Positions 57,901-64,000 of a DNA stretch of 64,000 nucleotides are shown piece after piece. Source of the DNA: VXYL01 sp965243095 (GTDB taxonomy: Bacteria > Pseudomonadota > Gammaproteobacteria > Pseudomonadales > Azotimanducaceae); contig OZ251530.1 of NCBI GenBank assembly GCA_965243095.1, positions 4,650,001-4,714,000 of the forward strand, read 5' to 3'. The position numbers were made by a program, and so were the translations under genes. The notes beneath the pieces are model-generated. The model made no database searches and was not told the DNA's origin. It worked only from the letters and a program-made list of their open reading frames with translations. Position 1 is the first letter of the stretch. Each line of letters begins with the position of its first letter.

Positions 57901-60195
57901 ATGCGTCGCTGGAGCGGCAACTCGTTCGCGGGCAGGGCCGCACGGGGCGTCCGTGTACACGCTCTGCCGCTTGCCATTTTGGCGGTCGCCTTCGCGTTCG
58001 GCATCGCGACCGCGGACGACTACGGCTGGACGCCGGACCAAAGTCCGCATCGCCGCTCGGCGGAACTGGCCGTCGATTTGGCGTTCGACCAGAACGGTGT
58101 GCTGTTCACTCATTCCGACTGGCGCTACTACGGCCTGGTGTTCGAGGTGGCGCTGGTGGCGTTGGAACGCGCGGTGGGCTCGCAAGACAAACACCACATC
58201 CTTCTCATCCGCTACATCGCAAGCCACGTGTTCTTCCTTTTCGGCGCGTTCGCCTGCTACCTCTTGGCAAGACGCATGTTTGGCAGCCGTGGCGTGGCAC
58301 TGTTCGTCATGCTGTGCTACCTGTTGCATCCACGCATCTACGCGCACTCGTTCTTCAACGCCAAGGACACGCCGTTCCTCGGCATGTTCATGATCGCCCT
58401 CCTGCTGGCACACACGGCGTTCCATCAAAGCCGGGCGTCCGCGGGAAGCGAACGTGCGTTGGGAAATGCTCCGGTTTTTGGGCTCTTAGGCGCGTGGCTG
58501 GGGTTGATCGCCACCCTCCGCCCTTGGGGGTTCGTCTTGGCGGGCCTTGTGCTGGCGGCGCGCGGCGTGGACTTCATTCGCGGCACGAGGTCGTGCGTCG
58601 ATGCGGCAGGCGGCTGCGGGCCCGGGGAAGGTCGTTGGCGCGTGTTGGCGTCCACCGTGGCGTTCGCGCTCTCGATGGCGGCAGCGGTAATCGCCGGTAT
58701 CCCGTATTTTTGGGCCGGCGGGGATGTGGCGGGCTTGGCGGGCCGTGTGGCCGAGTGGTTCACGGTCATGGCCGAGCACACGCACAAACCCTACCTCCTG
58801 TTCTTCGGCGAGGTGTTCCGCGCCGACGAGCGCCCGTGGCCCTATGTGCCGCTGTGGATGGCGGTCACCACGCCACTGCCGGTGACCCTGCTCGCCCTCT
58901 TTGGCTGCGCGGCCTTGGGCGCGCGGGTGTTCGCCCGCTGGCGCGAGGCTCTGGCGAACACGCCGCTGCGGTTCGAGGCGCTGGTTGCCGTTGCGGCACT
59001 GGCATCAATGGCCATGGCGGCGTTTTGGGTGGGCACCCTCTACGATGGTTGGCGACAGCTGTATTTCCTGCACGGGCCAGTCTGTCTCCTCGCCGGCGCG
59101 GGTCTCGCGTGGTTGATGGCGGTGGCGGGGAGACGGTTGGCGGTGCTGGCGCGGGGCGCCGCGGCGGTCGGATTGGGCGGCGTCGTCTGCTGGTTGGCGG
59201 CGCTCCACCCGCACCAGCACGTTTATTTCAACTATCTGGTAGATCGGGTCACGCCGGAGCGGCTCGGTACGCGGTTCGACTTGGACTACTGGAGTGCGTC
59301 GTTCAAGGAAATGCAACGCGGCCTGCTGAAGGCGTTTCCAGAAGGAGAAATCCCGCTGGCGGCGAGTCGATTCCTAGATCAGCATGCCGTGTTGCCGAGA
59401 GAGCAACGCGAGCGGTTCGCGAGTTCGAACGACTTCTCCGCCTTGCTGGTGGTCAACCGGCGCTACTGGCTGCGCGACATGTTCCATACGAATGGCCAAC
59501 ATGGGTGGCATTCGGACTTGACTGACCGCCGTTGGATCGAAGCCGCGAGCAAGGCGCCAACGATCGCGCCCGGGGAGGCGGAGTTGCTACCCGAAGGCGC
59601 CGATGGATTGGCCTTTGCGAACGCGAAAGTCGTCCACGCGACCAAGGTGTTCTCGAATACGCTTTATCTCGTGTTCCGGCTGCGGGCGGACGCGGCGTGG
59701 ACGCCGGCGTTGCGCACCCACGAGCGCGCAGCGACGTCGAAGCCGCCAGCGGCGCACGGCGGGTTCGACGTGTATTGGGACGGGCGGGCTGTCACTTACG
59801 TCAAACGCGGTTGTCAACCCGAGGATGTGGACGTCGATTTTCTCGGAGGGCCGCGCCTGCCTTGGCCGCACACGCAATTCTACCTGCGCGTATTCGGCGA
59901 CAAGAAGGAGCCCCTCGCGGCGCACGGCGATGGCGACGAGGCGTCACGGCCTCGGCGTCGCCACCACAACGAGGACTTTCTGTTTCTTCGCCACGGCGTG
60001 GTGTTCGGCGCGGGGGTTGAAGGCGAAGAAAACGTCTGCATGGCGAGCGTGGACTTGGGCGACTACGAGGTGGACGCCATTCGCACCGGGCAGCGCCACG
60101 AAACCGGCGGATGGCTCTGGGACGCCTCGTTCGCGGTGCCTCCGCAGGCGAGCAACGAGCCTATTGACCGCCCGCGTGCGCCGCCCGAAAACTGA
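57901..60195 (+). CDS. Polytopic membrane glycosyltransferase-like protein with extra C-terminal domain
   Basis: A 764-residue protein. The ATG at 57901 is used; upstream in-frame codons overlap the previous gene. Residues about 1-450 contain about ten hydrophobic helices with loop motifs in DDYGWTPDQSPHRRSAE, HPRIYAHSFFNAKDTPFLGM and LHPHQHVYFNYL, like the PMT/GT39-type (ArnT-related) lipid-linked sugar transferases. The soluble C-terminal 300 residues (DYWSASFKEMQRGLLKAF..., WDGRAVTYVKRGCQPEDVDV) are not recognised and may bind the acceptor. Sugar and acceptor are unknown. The two-component genes follow on the opposite strand. Confidence 0.7.
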   Translation: MRRWSGNSFAGRAARGVRVHALPLAILAVAFAFGIATADDYGWTPDQSPHRRSAELAVDLAFDQNGVLFTHSDWRYYGLVFEVALVALERAVGSQDKHHILLIRYIASHVFFLFGAFACYLLARRMFGSRGVALFVMLCYLLHPRIYAHSFFNAKDTPFLGMFMIALLLAHTAFHQSRASAGSERALGNAPVFGLLGAWLGLIATLRPWGFVLAGLVLAARGVDFIRGTRSCVDAAGGCGPGEGRWRVLASTVAFALSMAAAVIAGIPYFWAGGDVAGLAGRVAEWFTVMAEHTHKPYLLFFGEVFRADERPWPYVPLWMAVTTPLPVTLLALFGCAALGARVFARWREALANTPLRFEALVAVAALASMAMAAFWVGTLYDGWRQLYFLHGPVCLLAGAGLAWLMAVAGRRLAVLARGAAAVGLGGVVCWLAALHPHQHVYFNYLVDRVTPERLGTRFDLDYWSASFKEMQRGLLKAFPEGEIPLAASRFLDQHAVLPREQRERFASSNDFSALLVVNRRYWLRDMFHTNGQHGWHSDLTDRRWIEAASKAPTIAPGEAELLPEGADGLAFANAKVVHATKVFSNTLYLVFRLRADAAWTPALRTHERAATSKPPAAHGGFDVYWDGRAVTYVKRGCQPEDVDVDFLGGPRLPWPHTQFYLRVFGDKKEPLAAHGDGDEASRPRRRHHNEDFLFLRHGVVFGAGVEGEENVCMASVDLGDYEVDAIRTGQRHETGGWLWDASFAVPPQASNEPIDRPRAPPEN

Positions 60196-61540
60196 GCGCG
60201 AACGCGGCGCCGCCTTCCACGTTCCGCGCCGAAGCCGTGCCGCCGTGCAAGCCCATGATCGCTTTCACGATGGCAAGGCCCAGCCCGTGCCCGCGGCGGT
60301 TCGGCGGGATTTTCGCGAACGGCTCGAAGATGCGCTCCAGCTCGCCGCTGGGGATGCCCGGGCCGCTGTCGCGCACGCGAACGGAAGCGTCCTTGCGCAC
60401 CGCGACTTCCAGCTGGTCGCCGGCCTTGCTGAACGACAACGCGTTGTCGATGAGGTTCGCCAGCGCGATGGTCACCAAACTCCGGTCGCCGCGCAGCCGC
60501 AGCGCGTCGGTTTCCGCCACCAGCGCCACCTCCACGCCTCTTTCCCGCGCCAGCGGCAGGTGGTCGGCGACGGCTTGGCGGGCGGTGGCGACCAAGTCCA
60601 CGTCGTCCGCCAAGTCGCGGTGGTTGCCAATGCTCATCAGCCGCAGCAGTTGATCGACCAAGCCGGACATGCGCCGCAAGTCCGCGCGCAACTCCTCCTT
60701 CGTTTCGCTGTCCGCCAGCGTCTCCAAGCGCGTGCGCAGAACGGTCATTGGGGTGCGCAACTCGTGCGCCGCGGCGGCCAGGAACAACTGCTGCTGCTCC
60801 CGGGCGTCCTCCAAGCGCGCCACCATTTCGTTGACGGCGTGAACCAGCGGCGCGACCTCGGTGGGCAAGCCCTTCTCCGGCAGAATGTGCCGGCCGCTCT
60901 CCAGCCGGAACGACTTGACGGTGCGGGTGAGGGCGCGCAGCGAACGCGCCGCGAACAGCAACACGAGAAAGCCGATCAAAAAGACGCCGCTGGCCACCAG
61001 CAGGGGGTTCTTGCTCGCCCACCAAAGCGTGAGCGGGCGGAAGGCGTCGAAGACGTCCGCCGGCAAGGCGGTTTCGATGCCGGCGATCTCCACATACTCC
61101 CGCACACCATCGGCGAACTGATAGGAAACCCGCGCGCGGGTGTTGCCTTCGGTGAACGTCGCGCTCCAGTACGACCTGTCGTTCTGGTTCTCCGGCCACG
61201 CGGTTTCGGCCGGCACCAGGTGCTGCCACTTCGGCGCGTCGCCGTAGCGCACTTCCACATCGCCGCGCCGGCCGAAATAGCGCAGCCGCGGGTTGCTCTC
61301 GGCGATGCGCCGCAGTGTTTCCGAACGCTCCTGTCCGACCGTACCGCCGGCCGCCGCCGCATCCAAGTCGTCGAGCACGGCGGCGTGGGCCAACCCCTCG
61401 GTGGTGGCGATGGGGGCCTTTTGCATGTCCACGCCGATGGGCGTGAGCAGCAGCCAGCCGAGCGCCAGCACCACGAACACCACCGACAGCAGCGCCATGC
61501 GGGCGATCAAGGAGCGGCGCAACATCAGCAGTCTGCTCAT
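60161..61540 (-). CDS. Sensor histidine kinase of an OmpR-type two-component system
   Basis: A 459-residue kinase. The ATG at 61540 overlaps the stop of the regulator gene (ATGA) and follows GGAGG. There are two membrane helices (about 13-33 and 182-198) around a periplasmic sensor domain (about 40-178) containing a W-rich segment. A HAMP-like linker follows, then the H-box AAAAHELRTPM with the phospho-histidine at about 259, and the ATP-binding N-box LANLIDNALSFS, G1 DSGPGIP and G2 GHGLGLAIVKAI. The stimulus is unknown. It pairs with the response regulator upstream. Confidence 0.93.
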   Translation of the reverse strand: MSRLLMLRRSLIARMALLSVVFVVLALGWLLLTPIGVDMQKAPIATTEGLAHAAVLDDLDAAAAGGTVGQERSETLRRIAESNPRLRYFGRRGDVEVRYGDAPKWQHLVPAETAWPENQNDRSYWSATFTEGNTRARVSYQFADGVREYVEIAGIETALPADVFDAFRPLTLWWASKNPLLVASGVFLIGFLVLLFAARSLRALTRTVKSFRLESGRHILPEKGLPTEVAPLVHAVNEMVARLEDAREQQQLFLAAAAHELRTPMTVLRTRLETLADSETKEELRADLRRMSGLVDQLLRLMSIGNHRDLADDVDLVATARQAVADHLPLARERGVEVALVAETDALRLRGDRSLVTIALANLIDNALSFSKAGDQLEVAVRKDASVRVRDSGPGIPSGELERIFEPFAKIPPNRRGHGLGLAIVKAIMGLHGGTASARNVEGGAAFALSFRAAHAGGQ

Positions 61541-62220
61541 GCCGCCTCCGCCGTCTTGCGCAACTCGTAGCCGACGCCGCGGATGGTGTGGATGCCCACA
61601 TTGGCGCCGCAATCCGCCAAGTGCTTGCGCAGTCTGGAGATGTGCGACTCCAAGGTGTTCGACTGCACCAGATCGTCGTAGCCGTACATGGCGTCTTCCA
61701 ACAGCTCGCGCGGCACCACGCCGCCGGCGCGCTCCATCAGTTTCTCCAAGATGGTCATTTCCCGGCGCGGCAGCGTCAGCGAGTTGCCGGCCACGGTGAA
61801 GTGGCGATGCTGGCAGTGCAGCGCCAGGTTGCCCACCTCGATCACCCGCGAGGTTTCCGGCAGCGGACGGCGGGCGGCGGCGCGCAGTCTGGCGAAGAGC
61901 TCCTGCGGCTCGAACGGCTTGACGATGTAGTCGTCCGCGCCGAGATCCAGCCCCTCCACCCGCTGCATGGTGTCGCCGAGCGCCGACACGATGAGGAACC
62001 GCGCGTGCAGCCGCTTGCGGTGCGCGAAGCGAATGAGCTCGGCGCCGTCGCCATCCGGCAGACGGCGATCCAGCAACACCAGATCGTAGGCGTTGTCGGC
62101 AAGCGCAACGCGAGCCACGCGCATCGACTCGGCCACGTCCACCACGTAGTTCTCCCGCGCCAGCAGCCGGCGCATGGTCACGGCGAGATCCGGGTCGTCT
62201 TCGATCAACAGCAGCTTCAT
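61537..62220 (-). CDS. OmpR/PhoB-family response regulator
   Basis: A 227-residue regulator. The receiver domain (1-120) has the acidic pocket EDD (7-9), phospho-acceptor D51 in LLDRRLPDGDG and the lysine in YIVKPF. The C-terminal winged helix (about 130-225) ends IHTIRGVGYELRK, the OmpR-type phrase. It is the first gene of the operon (start 62220) and is transcribed with the kinase. The target genes cannot be told from this window. Confidence 0.94.
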   Translation of the reverse strand: MKLLLIEDDPDLAVTMRRLLARENYVVDVAESMRVARVALADNAYDLVLLDRRLPDGDGAELIRFAHRKRLHARFLIVSALGDTMQRVEGLDLGADDYIVKPFEPQELFARLRAAARRPLPETSRVIEVGNLALHCQHRHFTVAGNSLTLPRREMTILEKLMERAGGVVPRELLEDAMYGYDDLVQSNTLESHISRLRKHLADCGANVGIHTIRGVGYELRKTAEAA

Positions 62221-62341
62221 GGCGCGAGTTTAACGACAGATCTTGTGCTTTGCGTGGGTGTCACCCGCCTATGGCGTAGCATTACCGTATGCAAGGAACA
62301 GTCGCAGTGGGGACGGGGCGCCCAGATCGAAGGAGGCGCGG

Positions 62342-62923
62342 GTGACGGCGCCGGCCGAAGGTGCGCCGCGCTGGGCTACGTTGGCGAATGGCGTCTCGCT
62401 GTTGCGCTTGGCGCTGACGCCGGTGTCGCTGCACGCGGTGTTCGCCGGCCGGTGGCAGCTTGCCGCGGTGGTGTTCGCGGTGGCGGTGGTCAGCGATTTT
62501 CTGGACGGGTTTCTGGCGCGGCGCTTTGCTTCCGCGTCGGCTTTGGGTGGTGTTTTGGACCACACCGCGGACGCGGTGTTCGTTGCCGTGACGCTGTGGG
62601 CCATCGCCTACGCCGAAGCGCAAACCGGCGCGGATTTGGTGCCCGGCATCCTGCCGCTGTTCATCGCGCTGGCCTTCGCGCAGTACCTGCTCGATTCCAA
62701 AGCGCTGGCGGGAAAGCCCTTGCGCACCACCTGGCTCGGGCGGGTGAACGGCATCGCGTACTTCGTGATCGCCGGCGTGGTGATCGGCCGGCATGCGCTG
62801 GAGGCGGACTGGCTGCCGGCCGAGGCGATCTACTGGGCCGGGCTGGCGGTGCTCGTCTCCACGCTGGCGTCGATGTTCGACCGTTTGCGCGTGTTGCTCG
62901 CCACGAAAGACACGCAAAAGTAA
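62342..62923 (+). CDS. CDP-alcohol phosphatidyltransferase family protein
   Basis: A 193-residue membrane enzyme (GTG 62342 after GGAGG). The signature DGx2ARx8Gx3Dx3D is complete: DGFLARRFASASALGGVLDH then TAD, about residues 53-77. Five or so hydrophobic helices follow. It could make a phospholipid head group or sugar-phospholipid. It is distinct from PgsA at 5713, so the genome has at least two family members. It is divergent from the response regulator gene, and no partner reveals the alcohol used. Confidence 0.86.
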   Translation: MTAPAEGAPRWATLANGVSLLRLALTPVSLHAVFAGRWQLAAVVFAVAVVSDFLDGFLARRFASASALGGVLDHTADAVFVAVTLWAIAYAEAQTGADLVPGILPLFIALAFAQYLLDSKALAGKPLRTTWLGRVNGIAYFVIAGVVIGRHALEADWLPAEAIYWAGLAVLVSTLASMFDRLRVLLATKDTQK

Positions 62924-62935
62924 CGGGCGCGACCG

Positions 62936-63931
62936 TTACTGCAGGTGTGCCTTACAGCCGCTGTCCGCGAGCACGGCGTCCAACGCCGCATCGCTGGCGC
63001 AGGCGGCGTACTTGGCCTTCAGCGCGGCCAAACTGCGGGCGTGGTATTTCTGCGGCTTCTGCGTCCAGCGCCGGCCCTTTAGCGTGACGTCGAACTCGTC
63101 CTCGCCGGCGGCGATGGCGGCGGCGTTGGCGACGCTCCACGGGAGAAACATGCCGGCCACCTGGTCGCGCAACAGCGGCAGCAACGTGGGCGCGAGCGCC
63201 GGCCAATCCTCAAAGTCGCCAAGCGCCTCGGCATTTTCCATCCGTTTGATCCACGCGACCACGTTGGGCGCTTTGGCTACCATGGCGCCGGCGGTGGGAT
63301 CCCGCGAGCATTCGTAGATCTGCCCCCACAAGCCGAAGTCCGCGAGCGCCGGGCGGCCGCCGAACGCATAGGGGCGGGTGGCGAGATGGGTTTCCAGCAT
63401 CGCCAGCGTGTCCGCCAGGCTTTGTTCGATTTGCGGCGCCGTGACGTCGTTGGCGCCCACGAACCACACCCGCGGCACCATGCGTTCGCGGATGTTGCGC
63501 GCCAGCTCCCGCACCCGGCCCTCGTCCGCCTGCCCGCCGCCGCGCAGATTCCCTCGGGCGAAGCGCTCGGAAACCTGGACTTGATCCACTTCCCGCGCCC
63601 AGCGCATGTGGAACATCCACTTGTTGCCCCACTCGTCGGCGAACTCCTCCAGCAAAGCGGAGAGGAACTGGAGTGCCACCCCGGGCGGATGGATGCTCGG
63701 GTCGGGATGCGCCTCCTCCATGGCCTCGATGATGGGCGTGGAGTCCTGCATGGCGCGGTCTTCGGCCATCACCACCAGCGGGACGAGCGGCAGCCGCGCG
63801 TACTTGGCGAACAACTCCTGCTCCTCGCCGCGACCGCCCCAGCGGTGGGCGATGCCCTTGTAGCGGTAGTACGCCCGCACCTTCACCGAATAGGGCGACT
63901 CATCCGAGCCGATGATGATGTGTTCCGCCAT
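62936..63931 (-). CDS. Glutathione S-transferase-like protein
   Basis: A 331-residue protein with an N-terminal thioredoxin-fold GST domain (about 1-80: SDESPYSVKVRAYYRYKGIA, DSTPIIEAMEEAHP with the glutathione-binding ST/P-I pattern) and an all-helical C-terminal domain (about 95-230). It extends to 331 residues, longer than a usual 200-220 residue GST, with a further helical segment (about 240-331, WTQKPQKYHARSLAALKAKY). Enzyme substrate and role are unknown. It converges on the CDP-alcohol transferase gene, with only 12 bp between their stop codons. Confidence 0.8.
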   Translation of the reverse strand: MAEHIIIGSDESPYSVKVRAYYRYKGIAHRWGGRGEEQELFAKYARLPLVPLVVMAEDRAMQDSTPIIEAMEEAHPDPSIHPPGVALQFLSALLEEFADEWGNKWMFHMRWAREVDQVQVSERFARGNLRGGGQADEGRVRELARNIRERMVPRVWFVGANDVTAPQIEQSLADTLAMLETHLATRPYAFGGRPALADFGLWGQIYECSRDPTAGAMVAKAPNVVAWIKRMENAEALGDFEDWPALAPTLLPLLRDQVAGMFLPWSVANAAAIAAGEDEFDVTLKGRRWTQKPQKYHARSLAALKAKYAACASDAALDAVLADSGCKAHLQ

Positions 63932-63961
63932 AGTGGCCTCCTCAGCGCCCTGTGCCGCCGG

Positions 63962-64000
63962 CTAGGACGCCCGCTTGCCCTCGAACGAGGCGTTGCCGAA
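63962..64000 (-). CDS. C-terminal end of a protein cut by the window edge
   Basis: On the minus strand the last 12 codons before a TAG (63962-63964) read FGNASFEGKRAS. This gene would be transcribed toward the GST-like gene from outside the window. The piece is too short to assign a family, and its coding status rests only on the open frame and on the gap before the GST gene. Confidence 0.3.
   Translation of the reverse strand, partial: FGNASFEGKRAS

Overview
The window is GC-rich (roughly two thirds G+C by eye), densely coding bacterial DNA. uvrC is followed directly by pgsA (3796-6279), and the first tRNA after them is tRNA-Cys (11709-11782). In Escherichia coli uvrC, pgsA and the glyW-cysT-leuZ tRNA genes are neighbours, so this looks like a gammaproteobacterial locus that has been opened by insertions. 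A 1413-residue secreted leucine-rich-repeat protein and a 692-residue ankyrin-repeat protein suggest a host-associated or symbiotic lifestyle. The phylum and lifestyle are inferences; no rRNA is present.

Layout. 0-6.3 kb: tail of an amidohydrolase, a small membrane protein, acyl-CoA dehydrogenase, MBL hydrolase, DUF503 protein, uvrC and pgsA. 6.3-16.2 kb: giant LRR protein, a decayed gene, a tandemly duplicated small protein, tRNA-Cys, an ankyrin-repeat protein coupled to a metal permease, and a Uma2 nuclease. 16.3-20.1 kb: ZnuD-like TonB receptor with extreme His/Asp/Glu loops, a DUF2946-like protein and a MaoC-type dehydratase. 20.1-35 kb is an accessory island. It holds an AAA ATPase, two complete Rpn nuclease genes plus one decayed copy and one fragment, an XRE-ImmA gene with a truncated PIN-type partner, a frameshifted macB, and a three-gene operon of dynamin-like GTPases. 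35-38.1 kb: flotillin/NfeD-type membrane operon, two small proteins and a retropepsin-like protease. 38.3-46 kb: molybdenum hydroxylase pair, DUF4189-formylglycine-domain lipoprotein-like protein and hyuA-hyuB, then tRNA-Leu(UAA), a decayed secreted protein gene and tRNA-Leu(UAG). 47-52 kb: gloB, then the hen1-pnkp RNA-repair pair. 52-57.9 kb: two AAA/DUF4143 ATPases flanking a copper cluster (CopA, HMA chaperone, small membrane protein). 57.9-64 kb: glycosyltransferase-like membrane protein, OmpR-type two-component system, CDP-alcohol transferase and GST-like protein.

The best candidate for an undescribed system is the dynamin cassette at 29115-34844. It contains three different large GTPases, overlapping or one base apart, with visibly lower GC and a complete Rpn gene upstream in the opposite direction. 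The whole block lies between two diverged copies (27318-27530 and 34871-35110) of the macB/flotillin 3' junction, which indicates that it arrived as a unit between two convergent genes. Bacterial dynamins in tandem are known (LeoABC, the Campylobacter DLP1/DLP2 pair), but the third protein here carries an unusual N-terminal tandem helical duplication. Function as a membrane-remodelling or phage-defence module is inference.
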